From: Lineus longissimus
Lineage: Eukaryota > Nemertea > Pilidiophora > Heteronemertea > Lineidae
Assembly (NCBI RefSeq): GCF_910592395.1
Contig: NC_088314.1
Location: 12,772,001 to 12,836,000, forward strand
Length of the DNA: 64,000 nt
Direction of reading: 5' to 3'
Shown: positions 35,440-46,622 of the stretch, one piece after another
How positions within the stretch are numbered: the first letter of the stretch is position 1
How the letters are laid out: every line of letters starts with the position of its first letter
Notes under the pieces: generated by a model
What the model was told of the DNA's origin: nothing
Databases searched by the model: none
What the model saw: the letters and a program-made list of their open reading frames with translations, nothing else
Position numbers and translations under genes: made by a program

Positions 35440-36598
35440 ACCTCAAATACTTGCTAAATACTTACAAGGTTACGATCCAACCCTGGCACAATTTCTACTC
35501 AATGGCTTTACAGAAGGTTTCTCTCTAGAATATCAGGGTCGTCGCTCAAGCCGCGTCTGTCCTAATTCAACATCAGCTGGCGAGCACCCTGAGGTAATTG
35601 ATAGGAAAATTGCATCGGAGCTGAAGGAAGGCCGAATCCTTGGTCCTTTTACTTCCCCCCCTACATCAGATTTCAGAGCATCCCCGATCGGGGTGGTGCC
35701 TAAGAAGGAACCCGGGGATTTTCGTATGATACATAATTTGTCATACCCCCGGGAAGGGGATTCTATCAATAAGGGTATTCCCAAAGATCTCACCACCGTT
35801 CATTATTCCCCCATCTACGATGCTATTTCCTACATTAAAAGACAGGAAAGCCAGGTTTTCCTGTCTAAGTGCGACATCAAGTCTGCCTTCAGAATTATTC
35901 CTGTTGCCCCTAGGGATTACCCTCTTTTGGGCTTCGTGTGGCGCGGGGAATACTACATGGATCGCGTTTTACCCATGGGGGTTAGTATCTCCTGCTCTCA
36001 TTTTGAGAAGTTCAGTACTGCTATAGAATGGATTTGCCTACACAAGTTAGGGTTTTCCGCTATGGTCCACGTGCTAGATGATTTCCTGATCATTTCCCTT
36101 TCGGAAAGTTCCTCTAGGAAGGACCTACAAAAATTCGAAAGATTTTGCGCGGAGGTCGGTATTCCGCTGGCCCCTGAGAAAACGTTTGGACCCGCTATTG
36201 CACTTCCATTTCTTGGCATTACTCTAGATACTGGTAAAATGGAGGCCCGTTTACCTGAGGAAAAAATCACCAAGTTTAAACAAAAAATTGATTACTTTCT
36301 CAGCAAATCCAGAGCCATGTTATATGAATTTCAATCCTTACACGGGTGTTTGAATTTTGCGTGTTCCGTGGTGCTCCCAGGTAGAGCTTTTTCCAGGCGC
36401 TTGATTGATTTAACTGTAGGGTACAAAAACCCATTTCACCATATTCGTATTTCAAGGGAAACTAAAGAGGACCTTTTAGTTTGGCGTGATTTCCTCGACC
36501 ATTTTAACGGCAAATCATTTTTTGCATGGGCGGGGGTTTTCTCCCTCCTCCATAGCGTCATGCATGTCAGCTATAGCATATTTGCACAAACTTCGTAA
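35411..36598 (+). pseudogene. Ngaro reverse transcriptase, 3'-truncated
   Basis: From ATG 35411 (the open frame extends upstream to 35252). Reverse transcriptase motifs: FRMIHNLSYP, LSKCDIKSAF (first catalytic Asp), MGVSISCSHFEKF and HVLDDFLI (LDD in place of YxDD, as in DIRS/Ngaro). FLGITLDT and LHGCLNFA follow. RNase H begins but the frame is lost after WRDFLDHFNGKSFF at about 36525, where an internal deletion joins it out of frame to the recombinase. Residues after that point are nonsense up to 36598. Confidence 0.9.
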
Positions 36599-37247
36599 TC
36601 TACCTGATCCGACAAAGTCATTTGTCGTAAGTAAATTAATCTGCGCCGCTAAGAATTTACGCGCGCAACCAGACATCCGCCTGCCTGTTACCAAAGAAAT
36701 TCTTCACAAACTGCTGGTTGCGACACCTCGGGTGACTTCATCACACTACAAGTCAGTTATGTTTCAGACCGCATTGGTTCTTGGCTTCAACGCCTTCCTG
36801 AGGATTGGGGAGATGCTTCCTTCGTCTAAATCCCGTGCAGCCAACTGCCTTCACCTGCACGACCTCATAATCCAATCAGATGGGCTAATACTCTCCTTCC
36901 GGAGATTTAAGTCTAGCAATACTCAGGGTTATCAAACCCTGAGGTTATCGGCCAAGACAAGCTGCTGCCCTTTAGTGCATACGAGGGAATTTCTGGCTGT
37001 CCGGGGTTAAGCACCCGGGTTGCTTTTCTGTTACCCCTGTGGCTCCCCTTTCCTACGCAGAGAATTCGATAACACGCTTAAGCGTGCTCTCTCCTTTTGT
37101 GGTCTCGACTCGTCCCGCTTTAAAGGGCACAGTCTGCGCATCGGGGCAGCAACACAGTCTGCTATCGAGGGCAAATCTGATGCTTACATACGGGCAGCAG
37201 GCAGGTGGGCGTCTGACGCATTCCGCAAATACATTAGGATCTTATAA
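36525..37247 (+). pseudogene. Ngaro tyrosine recombinase, one nonsense codon
   Basis: Tyrosine recombinase (DNA breaking-rejoining), used in place of an integrase by this class. It enters at FLHGRGFSPSS, then AYLHKLRNLPDPTKS, FNAFLRIGEML (first catalytic Arg), HSLRIGAAT (His-x-x-Arg) and GRWASDAFRKYIRIL (nucleophile Tyr). An in-frame TAA at 37008-37010 interrupts it between the two Arg motifs. The N-terminal part is missing owing to the 36525 deletion. Ends TAA at 37245. Confidence 0.9.
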
Positions 37248-37439
37248 CTACATGTAGTTTCATGATATTATGATGTATACCGGGTCAGACTGAGGCTGCC
37301 CGACTTTGATTATCTCACTGTAATGGTATTTCCCCAGTCAGACTTAGGCTGCTGGGTTTACGTTAACTGGCTCTATATCATACGTGTTGGAGAGAGCATT
37401 TTCTGCCGGTTGTGGGGTGGCCTCAATGACTTTCGGCTT

Positions 37440-37714
37440 GTGGCGGTACCCTCTCAACCGTTTCCGCAAATTGTCTATTTTAATATGCTTTTGGTCACAT
37501 GACCCACAAGTCCAATCTCTATTGTCAACCATGGTCATGTGACGCATTTAGTTTCATACCCTTGCTAGGGTATCTTATTTCATGTTTTGCAGACAATGCT
37601 CTCTCTTGTAATTTGTAAAATAAATATATTCCTCATATCTTGGCCTAATCGGCCCATAATCAATCTATATAACGTGTTGTGTTAGTCATTCTGAGTATCT
37701 GGTGCATAAATATA
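37440..37714 (+). repeat. Ngaro B1 repeat
   Basis: 275 bp, starts GTGGCGGTACCCTCTCAACC, ends GCATAAATATA and overlaps the start of A2 by a few bases. Matches B2. Confidence 0.93.
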
Positions 37715-37921
37715 TATTATGAGGGAGACATCCATCATAATAGGTTTTATGCTAAGATGCTCCAGTTTGGCTAGTAGGCCTATCGATCATTTGGGGTCAC
37801 GTCTGTCATGACTCATACTATCCTACTTAGGGGACATCGCCGCGCGTGTCTACCTCATTCGAGAGAAGTAGTTCAAGATTCATGATCACGTTGTCTACAA
37901 AATTTCATCTTTAAGTTTTGG
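37708..37921 (+). repeat. Ngaro A2 repeat
   Basis: 214 bp copy of A1, followed by 90 bp unique to the B1-A2-B2 block. Confidence 0.93.
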
Positions 37922-38011
37922 CCATCCGCCTCCCCATCCACCTTCCTTGTATCAAACGATAACGTATTAATTGCACCTTCCGGTGCGGATGTTCTTTTAT
38001 AAATTCAATTG

Positions 38012-38286
38012 GTGGCGGTACCCTCTCAACCGTTTCTGCAAATTGTCTATTTTGATATGCTTTTGGTCACATGACCCACAAGTCCAATCTCTATTGTCAA
38101 CCATGGTCATGTGACGCATTTAGTTTCATACCCTTGCTAGGGTATCTTATTTCATGTTTTGCAGACAATGCTCTCTCTTGTAATTTGTAAAATAAATATA
38201 TTCCTCATATCTTGGCCTAATCGGCCCATAATCAATCTATATAACGTGTTGTGCTAGTCATTCTGAGTATCTGGTGCATAAATATA
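38012..38286 (+). repeat. Ngaro B2 repeat
   Basis: 275 bp copy of B1 with about three differences by eye; marks the right end of the element. Confidence 0.93.
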
Positions 38287-38399
38287 ATGCTCAACAAACA
38301 ATATAAAAATGCAGTTAACAAAAGCATGCCAGAAGTACCCCGTAGCTAAACCTCGTCTCGAGGGGATATAGTTCAATTAGTTGTTCACAGGTGGCGCTC

Positions 38400-38810
38400 G
38401 TTGTTGGACGAAAAAATTGTTGACGAAAAAAAATGTTGCAAGAAAAAAATCTTGAACGAAAATAAATGTTGCCGTAAAATTTTGTCAACATTTAAAAAAA
38501 AATGTTGCGGGGAAATATTTTCAAGAGAAGAAAAAAATTAAATGTTTTTTTCACGAAATAATGAATTTGTAAAGTTTTTTTTTGAAGAAAAAAAGTTTAA
38601 CCCCAAAATAATTTTTTTCTGACGAATTTTTCTAAATGTCAAAAAATTGGCTTGTTTTCTCAAAAGGTTGGATCTTTTTTTTAAATAATGCTTATATTTT
38701 GTACAGGGTTGAAATAATTCCGCTAATGTTGGCTTGTTTTCTGAAAATGTTGGATCGTTTTTAAAATGTTGCTAATATTTTGTACAGGGTTGAAATAATT
38801 CCGCTTTGGC
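38400..38810 (+). repeat. Low-complexity A/T-rich repeats with an ~80-bp tandem pair
   Basis: AAAAAATGTTG-like units dominate 38400-38640. TTGGCTTGTTTTCT...GTACAGGGTTGAAATAATTCCG occurs twice in tandem (about 38647-38728 and 38730-38808). No coding potential. Confidence 0.65.
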
Positions 38811-38818
38811 GTGCCATA

Positions 38819-39300
38819 CTCTTCTGTCGATCGGCCAATCAGCGGCACTGCTTGCAAAAAGTTGAGCCACCGCCAAATTTGAAATCGCCAAAATTCAGTC
38901 AATGTGCCTGCAGCGCCAACTGGCGGTGAAAACTATATTAATTCCATTAAAAGTAAAAAATGAAAAAATATTTAAAAATATTCAGCCACATTTGAAAACA
39001 ATATTTGCTCTGTGGACCGAGGTAAAAAGGGAAAGAAATCTAAACGCGAAATGACCTCATTCTCTTAATACAGGTCGGATCGCGCTGATTTTTCGTTTCT
39101 GAGTTCACCTTGGGCAACTCCTAATTTAGCACCGTCAACGAAGTGGCTCGTCCTTTCCGGTCAGAAATGTCCAATTTTGTCCACAGATGGGTCCCTAGAT
39201 GGATGGATGGATGGATGGATGGATGGATGGATTGCAGGACGAACACCATTTGAACAGCTATTCTACTAGCTCCGCTGACTTTGTCAGCTGAGCTAAAAAA
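38819..39300 (+). repeat. Dispersed element copy B with (ATGG)n
   Basis: Near-identical copy of 29037-29514, same orientation, 9.8 kb away. Confidence 0.85.
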
Positions 39301-39474
39301 TGGTCCAGTGTAGGTAAGGGAACATCAAACTCTACATCAATGATTGGTTTCTAGATTAAAAGCTGAAGCTCAAAAAACTACATTTTATCTTTAGCTTTTT
39401 CCAAAAGAGCACTTCGAATCGAATCTTTTTGTTTGATCAGATTTTGCACCTTGCTTTTGATTTGTGTCCATGTC

Positions 39475-41747
39475 TATGGCAAGCGGAGTGTCCAGTAATT
39501 AAAAAAACCTAGATTTATTCAAAAAACCTGGTTTTTTACCTACTAAAACTAAGTTTATTTGGAAAAAATATAGGTTTTTTAAAAACAACCTTGTTTTTTT
39601 CCTAAAAAACCGAGTTTCTTTAATAAAACCAAGTTTTTTTACTTTCTTTCCTAATAAAGTAGGTTTTTTAACAGAAACTAACATTTTATGCTAAAAAACC
39701 TGGTTTTTACCTAAACAACCTGGTTTTTTACCACATAATCGTATAAAATATAAGTTTCTGTACAGAAATGTCCATTTATTCAATAAAACAAGGTTTATTA
39801 CCAAAATAACATAGTTTATTTAAAAAAACTAAGTTTATTAATAATAAACCTAGTTTTTTTTAAATGAAATGGCCAGGGCCATTGTGCTCACCTCATGTGG
39901 AGGAAAGATGGATAAAGAGCATGGTATTGTGTCATGTAGTGTTAGGTTTGATGTAGGTCCAAGCAATTACAATTTCCCCAAAATGGCCAATTTACAGTAC
40001 ATTCGACCTCTGTGACCTTGAAAAGTAGGTCAAATCAAAGAAGACCCGGGTGACACATTGAATGGTTGTTAGAATTAGATGTACCTATGATATGAAATTG
40101 GTGCCAATCGGGCAAGTAATTACTAGGAATAATGGCATTTTGAAGAATTTAGGATTTGGCCCCCTCCCTGGAGGCCAAACGGCAAATCAGATCGCACCAA
40201 ACTTCGGTACCTGAGATCACCTGACCAAGGGTACATGTGTACTTAATTTGTGATCAATAGTCATTGCAGTTAAGAAACGTGCCATAGTTACGGCCTGACG
40301 GCCAATTTACGCCATTTGACCTCTGTGACCTTGATAAGAAGATCAAATTAAAAACCTGTGTGACATATACTGTATGATGGCTAGATGTAGCCATGATATC
40401 AAATTGGTGGCAATCGGGCAAGAAGTTAAGGAATAATCACATCTTCAAGGTTTTTGGATTTTGCCCCCTGGTGGTCAAGTGGTGAATCATATTGGACCAA
40501 ACTTCGGTCCCTGAGATCACCTGACTAAGGGGTAAATGTGTACTAAATTTGGGATCAATAGTCATTGCAGTTTAGAAACGTGCCATCGTTACATCCTAAC
40601 GGCCAATTTACAACATTTGACCTCTGTGACCTTGAAAAGTAGGTCAAATCAAAAACCCGTAAGATATGTGATGTATCCTTTCTAGGAGTACCTACCATAA
40701 AATTTTTATTGAAAACGGATCATCAATAAGAGACATATCACACTTTTTATGTTTTACGTTTTAGCCCCCTGGTGGCCAAGTCATGAACCAGACCGGACCG
40801 AAATTCAGTGTCAAAGTACCTCCGACCTAGGGGGTCATGTATACAAAGTTTCAAGTTCATAGCACAAGCAGTTAAGAAACGTGCCACACAGGATACGGAC
40901 GACGACGGACGATGACGACGGACACAGGGCTATCGTATGGACTCCCTTAACGGTGAGCCAAAAATCTGGTTTATTAGAAATTTACATTTTCAAACCTCGA
41001 TCCTACCGACATTGAGTTATCTGGGATGAGGTTAGGGTCTCACTAACTAGTTTACAGAGTGCAGTGCAGTGCAGCATTACAAAGCTTTCCAATGAATGAA
41101 TGCGGTTATCATGATGACTAGGAACGAGGTTCAATAGTGATACCGGATTGTATGCTACATGTGCTACTGCTAGCGCAAGAATCGCACTGGCTACAGGGTA
41201 GTAGTACCATGTGGTGCCGAGGTTGCCCATCCTCGTCTCGATAACATCGCGGATTTGTGTACATGGGGAGGTAGAAAATACAAGTTTCTCGATAGAAAGT
41301 AGGTTTTTGCACGCCGTTTGTCCAGTTATTCAAAACAACCTACATTTTTACAATAAAACCAGGTTTTATTGCAAAAAACTAAGTTGTTTTGTATAGAACC
41401 AAGTTTTTTACGTAAAAAGGTAGGTTTATTCCAGTTATTGTTAATAAACCAAGATTATTACTATAAAACTAAGTTTATTACCACTGGATGAAAAACTTAT
41501 ATTTTAGGGAATAAAACCAAGTTTATTTGTTAAACTTAACATTTGTGGATAGAAACAAGGTTTATTAGGTAAAAAACTTGGTTTTATTAAAGAAACCCGG
41601 CTTTTTAGGAAAAAAACAAGGTTGTTTTAAAAAAAACTATATTTTTTCCAAATAAACTTAGTTTATTAGGTAAAAAACCAAGTTTTTTGAATAAATCTAG
41701 GTTTTTTTAATTACTGGACACTCCGCTTGCCATATCCGCTTGCCATA
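39475..41747. mobile_element. 2.27-kb TIR element of AT-rich subrepeats
   Basis: Inverted ends TATGGCAAGCGGAGTGTCC...; the match runs inward through AGTAATTAAAAAAACC and many AAACC(A/T)AGTTTTTT subrepeats for at least 80 bp, then loosely for hundreds. Target duplication CATGTC at 39469-39474 and 41748-41753. The right end carries an extra TCCGCTTGCCATA copy. No ORF. A copy of the DR3 foldback family (39863-40964) occupies its centre. Superfamily unknown; 6-bp duplications are uncommon. Confidence 0.85.
39863..40964 (+). mobile_element. DR3 foldback-family element, copy 2 (nested)
   Basis: Begins AAATGAAATGGCCAGGGCC, ATTGTGCTCACC and ends GACTCCCTTAACGGTGAGCC. ~300-bp units repeat inside, with DR3-like pairs at 40014, 40317 and 40618 and the GGCCCCCTGGTGG word. 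A GAC/GAT trinucleotide-rich stretch lies near the 3' end (40890-40922). Confidence 0.8.
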
Positions 41748-42294
41748 CATGTCCGCTTTTTCAACGTTGGATACTTATCCATGACACGTTCAGCATCTGT
41801 TTTACGAGGAACCCTGCCATTCATGATGTTTCGTTGGAAACCAATCTGTAGGAAATGTATTTCTTCCTTGGACCATTTTATCCCAGATTTCTTTGATTTT
41901 GACACTTTAGTAATTGACTTTTCAGACAGCAAACTATCATGACCTGAGTCAGTGCTTGACTCATCATCTGATTCAGTTACGTAATGCTCATCTAAAAAAG
42001 AATCGTCTTGTGTTGTTTCTTCTGACATGTCATAATTTGTCACTTTCTTGATCTTTTATCAACAAGGGGCCATATAAAACAATACCACATACGTTATTTT
42101 CATGTTGCGCTAATCTCGTTTGTTACATCTCACAATCCTGCCCAAACAACGTATGTGTCTCACGTTGGAGGCTGGTCTGATGACATTCAAACACTTGTCT
42201 TATGAAACTCGGTTAGAAAATAGAGTAGGCTACATATATGACAAAATGGTGATGAAATTCCATTGAGAAGGCAACATGAAAAGTAAGGACCTAC

Positions 42295-42490
42295 CGTCAA
42301 GTTCTATATCATCTAATGATTTTCCTTTGAAGTTCCGTGCTGTTCCACTCTCGATTGCCAAAAGAACTTTTGAAACCTTGGCCATTTCAATTGTTGATTT
42401 ATGGAGGCGATACGAGTCCTTATGAATTTCAACAGTGTGTCCAAGGTGGTTACCCAGCCACTCGAGCTCACCAGATTTCAAGCCAAGAAT
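42295..42490 (-). pseudogene. Crypton-like gene, recombinase catalytic exon (His/Tyr)
   Basis: 196 bp with textbook splice sites (acceptor TTTTTCCCTTCAG, donor CG|GTAGGT), phase 0 to 1, fully open. It encodes LGNHLGHTVEIHKDSYRL, matching the tyrosine-recombinase C-terminal motif L-G-H-x(8)-Y, then MAKVSKVLLAIESG and SLDDIEL. The spacing of the LGH and Tyr is as in phage-type integrases and Cryptons. This exon itself shows no lesion. Confidence 0.8.
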
Positions 42491-42661
42491 CTGAAGGGAA
42501 AAAATGTGTGTAACGTTCAGTGACTCCTAGTACTAATTCACCAAACTACACCATTCACTAATGATTTTATTGCAAAAATGAAATCCTCGTGTTTGAGAGA
42601 TGATGGCACCCATCACGGTTGATTGTCGCCATGCCCTGATACCGTAAGGTATATCTACTAC

Positions 42662-42754
42662 ATATTCCATTAAAATGATTTCGTAAAAGAAACGCGATGG
42701 TTTCCCACATGGATTTGCCACATGAAGTGCGCGCAACCTGCAGTGTTTTCTGCA
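42662..42754 (-). pseudogene. Crypton-like gene, decayed catalytic-Arg exon
   Basis: Good acceptor (TTTCCTTTACAG) and phase 1 start compatible with the upstream exon. The frame gives VARTSCGKSMWETI then FLLRNHFNG, which lines up with the family's CGA..P..LTSTKLRKH segment that carries the catalytic Arg. The 3' boundary is uncertain and the sequence is degenerate. Confidence 0.45.
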
Positions 42755-43810
42755 CTGTAAAGGAAACACTCCTGATTACAGGGTTTCTATTCAGTGAACA
42801 CTTACTACGACATGTCAAAAACAGCACAACACGTCTGACAGATGACAAATTTAGCGCTAGGACCCGTATGTTGGTTATGGGGCCTCCTGGTGTGAGTCAT
42901 GTGCTCTAATTCTCTGCGCTATGAATCAACTTAGTCGTGGGGTCTTACGTACTAGGGGAGGTTCTTAAAGTAAGGGTTATTTTCATTATGGTTCCACATA
43001 ACGATTTCATTTATAAAAAATGTTCCATTACCTGGGTTACTGTAGCGGTGTACTTTCTCAACCTCGTTGTCGAAATAAGATCAGGCCTTGAACAAATAGC
43101 ATCTATAGCAGACTACTGCATTACCTAATAAACATAAAAGGGGAAGAAGAAATAAGACAATCTGATTAGGGACTGAGCCAACTCTGACACTCTTGATAAC
43201 TAGCAGGTGTCAGAAACATGACAGTTGATTTATATGTTTATGTTACTGGGACTAACCGACTGCATAAAACCATAGCTAGGAATGTTGCCACTTAAAAAAC
43301 TAACTTTACAACTCTGACCCTAAGGTCAGCTGTCAAGTTGTGATATTGTGGCATCCATCATCTCTACGGTGGAAGCGAAACCAAGCAGTCTGTATTCCGA
43401 GATGCAGAGACTGAGGGGCTAATCCAAAGTGTCCCCATAGAAATGGCTCGGTGGTACATTCAGAGAAAGGCGAAGAAACGTAATGAGTAGGTCAAGTAGG
43501 TTTTGGCCCTTTTTTGTAGGTGCCCCTATATAGCATAAGAAACTCTATAGCAGGTATATTAACGACACCATCGCACTGGCACAGCGTAAGAAACCCTTTA
43601 AAGGTCCCCAGCGCAAAAATGTTAATTCACATGATCTCAGCATCATAAGCATTGCATTGTTGGCATCATCTCCGCCTAGTTTGGAAACATTCGGGATGGT
43701 ATGGGAAAGCTAAGAATAACAGAATAACTCTATACGCATGCCAATCTAGACCCAAACGTTTTCCATTTTTAGGTATCCATATTGCAGTTCACTGTGTAAT
43801 TGTTCCACCA

Positions 43811-43940
43811 CTTTTGTTAGCGCTTTAGGGGGAACCCAAATAATAGTTTCCCCACTAAGAGGACCTCTCTCCCGGTTGTGGGGATTAAGGCAGGTCTTTA
43901 TAACGAAGTGGCTTGATAATGCGGGGAAATGATGAAATGA
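43811..43940 (+). repeat. Dispersed ~150-bp repeat, copy 3 of 3
   Basis: Shares CCCGGTTGTGGGGATTAAGG and AACGAAGTGGCTTGATAATG with 11088-11245; sits in an intron of the Crypton-like gene. The rest of 42760-44020 is intron with no other feature seen. Confidence 0.6.
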
Positions 43941-44020
43941 TTTGATTATTAGCCACCCGAAAATACTTTCCGGCAATTTTTTTTCAGACGGGTCTTCCCA
44001 AGATTTTACATAACACCTAC

Positions 44021-44184
44021 CTTCCAAGGAGCTATGCATGCCAGGAACAGCAAAGAAGTATTCACCAGTTACATTGCACTCTGAGCGCTTTTCCACCAGC
44101 AGTTCCATTTGTTTTACCCACTCTGGTTTCAGCAGCAAGGGAACCTTCCTATTCCTCTTCCCGGGTAACTGAACCATGTCTAGA
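44021..44184 (-). pseudogene. Crypton-like gene, PGKRNRKVP exon
   Basis: 164 bp, acceptor TTTCATTGCAG, donor AAG|GTAGGT, phase 2 to 1, fully open. Encodes MVQLPGKRNRKVPLLLKP, then EYFFAVPG, a block I know from this uncharacterised invertebrate/fish protein family between the alpha-helical core and the catalytic Arg. Confidence 0.75.
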
Positions 44185-44472
44185 CTGCAATGAAATGAGT
44201 ATTACCATATAAAATGATGGTACACTTAACAGTCTGTCAGCTGTACTATTTTTTCGTGAACTCACAGTAGCGGCCTGTAATTGTTCTTATTGTGGTGTTT
44301 TTCTTTATCATCATTTAGCCATTTCAAAAAGATCTGATAAAAGTAGGAATTTCTGCGATGTGCCCGACGCCAAGTTCATTTACACTAAGCAAATAACAAT
44401 AACTGATCAGCCAACACGCAGACTTTTAAGAAAGTTTATGCTTTCCAAATTAGTATAAAACAGTGCACTAAC

Positions 44473-45179
44473 CTGTCCATGAGCCGCTGTTCCAATGCAG
44501 AGAGAGACATCAGTATATCTTCATTTCTTTGCTGTTTCCAATTTATTCGCTGAGTGAATCAAGAGAGCATCATTCTTGCAACTTCCCCTCCCCGACGTTT
44601 ATTAAACAACGTCACAGTTGAAAAAATGACCTCGGACAATTTTCGCCACGATGTTGGCGATGGAGATTCTCGTAGTTCCTTTCCACAATCGATAACAGCT
44701 GCATTGAGAAATTCCCGCAACTTGAGAAGGTCCGCCGTAATAGGAATCAGCTCCAAGTGTTATATTTACGTTCTTTAAGGGTTTGAAGTGCGTGTGATGT
44801 ACTAGTTCTGTCCATTCTGCATTGAACAACTGAAGAAAGACTTGAGCCTCCTCTGATTTAGCGGAATCCTTTGCTCTCAAGCCAATCCTGTGTTTTACTA
44901 GTGCACATTTTTTAAGCGAGTGGCCAAGATGCAAACCAAGTGACGGAATGTCCAAAAAATTAACGCCTGCCATCGTTGTTTATTTGCTTACACAACACAA
45001 TTCCTTTGTGGCCCGAACTGCTGCATCAAAATGATTCCCACTGATTATATCTGACAATGAAATGTGCTTCACATGAATCTCACGGAACGTATTAAGGAAC
45101 CTTCTGAGCTGACCTTCTGAGCTCTGTACCTTTGAAGATTGCCCCGGTGTCTCAGTGCTGTCAGCATTGGCATCAAGGT
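44473..45179 (-). pseudogene. Crypton-like gene, long core exon with four lesions
   Basis: Exon remnant beginning where BEL-3 ends. Conserved segments in order: RRFLNTFREIHVKHISLSD, FDAAVRATKELC, FLDIPSLGLHLGHSLKKCAL, AEWTELV, LIPITADLLKLREFL, GEVARMML and an RINWKQQ tail, ending GACAG|GTTAGT in phase 2. Lesions: in-frame TAA 44980-44982, 1-bp deletions near 44800 and 44756, and TGA 44559-44561. A block of roughly 100-150 residues normally found between the zinc finger and RRFLN is missing at the BEL-3 junction. Confidence 0.78.
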
Positions 45180-46105
45180 TGTGGCTGCAGCTCTTAAGCT
45201 TTTTCGTTACCATGGCCACATCTTCAGTCTACCTCCAGTTTAGGTACCAGTTCACTTACATATGTTTCTTTGTCTTTCAGTGTATCCTTACACTTCCAAA
45301 TTAGTTCTAAGTTTTATTGCTTTCAGCATTGCAAATGCAGTCTAAAGTTTCATGTTTTTATAGGATTTGCGCAAAATGATATTTTGTCATCTCACTTATA
45401 CGGGTAACATCTTTCGTCTATTCAACTTCTGTTGGTTAACTTGATCACTGTAACATAGGAGTCTGGGCTTTTGCCAATGTAGCAAGGAGGAGTGTTTATG
45501 TTCGCAACTTTCCTCCTTGATTAATTTCGTTTTTCGTACTTCCCCAGTTCAAGTTAAGAGTCAGCACGAGGTAATTAGTTTACTTTTTGCTTATAGCACC
45601 CTCAGGGTATATCTTGATTGATTGACATTATTTCCTTTATGAGTAATTAAGGTTTTAGTGATGCCAATGATAAGCATCTTCAACTTATGGCTGACCTACA
45701 TTGTAGATACGCCCCCTTGGCTGGACCAGGATCTTGGTCTCAGAATCAATTCATGTTATGTATGTTTAATTCCATTCAAAGTGGGCCCAAACGGTCTTGA
45801 CCATTTCTAGATGTGTATCATTAAGTTTCGTCTTATTTAATTGGGATTTGTGCTAGTTTATGAGCCTGTAAGAGTACAGGGTCTAGCCACAGGTAATTCG
45901 TCTCGCTTAGTCCAGATGGCAGCACTATACAGGACATGATTGTTTTTGATACTTACCATCATAAGGACAAACTATATTTAGCATCAAGATGTTAGATATC
46001 TTGGTTCAGAGTATTCTTGTTCATTTCTCATCTTATACTGAAATGTAAGACCTTTCTTCGTTTGTATATTACAGTTTTTTACGGCACTTATTGGCACTGA
46101 ATAAA
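45180..46105 (+). repeat. BEL-3 5' LTR
   Basis: 926 bp; same length and about 99.6% identical by eye to 49503-50428. Ends in AATAAA rather than CA. Confidence 0.9.
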
Positions 46106-46479
46106 GACCAAGTCAATGTGGCAGTTAATAATAGAAATTCTCGTCGTTAGCCTGATTCTTGAGCAGTGGGATTTACAGTAAAAAACTCTGACCTTCAACA
46201 AAGGCTAGAGAATCGACAACGTGGAAGTGCAAGAAGCTGTATATCCGGGCCTACCGACAGCCACGCTTTGACGCGTTGATACTTCGTTGAAAACCATAAT
46301 GTTATGGACTCTACTTGTAGCTTATGCTGCACTCGTAAGCCAAGGCTTAGTTAGGAGCTTCTATATATCGTCTGTGCTTCTGCACTCGCATCGAATTTCG
46401 GATATCGAAACCATTCGTGTTTTTTAGAAGTCACCTGAGGTTTACCCGTGACTCAACCAGTCTTCATCGGACTGTGATG

Positions 46480-46622
46480 CAGGACATTGCCTGCTGATTG
46501 TATTGTGACGCCAGACACCGTCTGCTGATTGTTCCTGTGATGCTGAACACTGTCTGCTGATTGTTCCCGTGATGCTGAACATTGTCTGCTGATTGTTCCC
46601 GTGATGCTGAACACTGTCTGAT
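46480..46622 (+). repeat. ~31-bp tandem repeat in BEL-3 leader
   Basis: GTCTGCTGATTGTTCC(C/T)GTG, ATGCTGAACA(C/T)T repeated about four times between the LTR and gag. Possibly a packaging or leader element; function unknown. 46106-47006 has no other feature. Confidence 0.75.

Larger units (their letters stand above)
32701..38286 (+). mobile_element. Ngaro-type tyrosine-recombinase retrotransposon
   Basis: Termini are split direct repeats in the order A1 (32701-32914), ORFs, B1 (37440-37714), A2 (37708-37921), B2 (38012-38286). This layout defines the Ngaro/PAT type and excludes LTR elements. No target duplication is expected or seen. Coding order: SGNH hydrolase, gag, reverse transcriptase, tyrosine recombinase. 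RNase H and the start of the recombinase are largely missing, joined at about 36525, so this copy is defective. Confidence 0.95.
39378..42042 (-). pseudogene. Last exon of the Crypton-like gene, split by a TIR element
   Basis: C-terminal exon read from 42042 (weak AG acceptor, phase 1) to 41754, then interrupted by the 2,273-bp element, then 39468 to a TAG at 39378-39380. The first part is acidic, then a SANT/Myb-like stretch (GIKWSKEEIHFLQIGF, GRVPRKTDAERVMDKYP). Across the excised insertion and one copy of the 6-bp duplication the frame stays open and restores the conserved Trp after LKKRT, followed by a basic coiled tail. Myb/SANT-like C-termini follow recombinase-like domains in related invertebrate and fish proteins as I recall them. 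Confidence 0.75.

Noticed and set aside
44974-44991. Splice donor GTAAGC at 44986-44991 ending the core exon
   Set aside because: The downstream conserved block resumes in the same frame about 25 bp later, too short for an intron; an in-frame TAA nonsense codon is the simpler reading.
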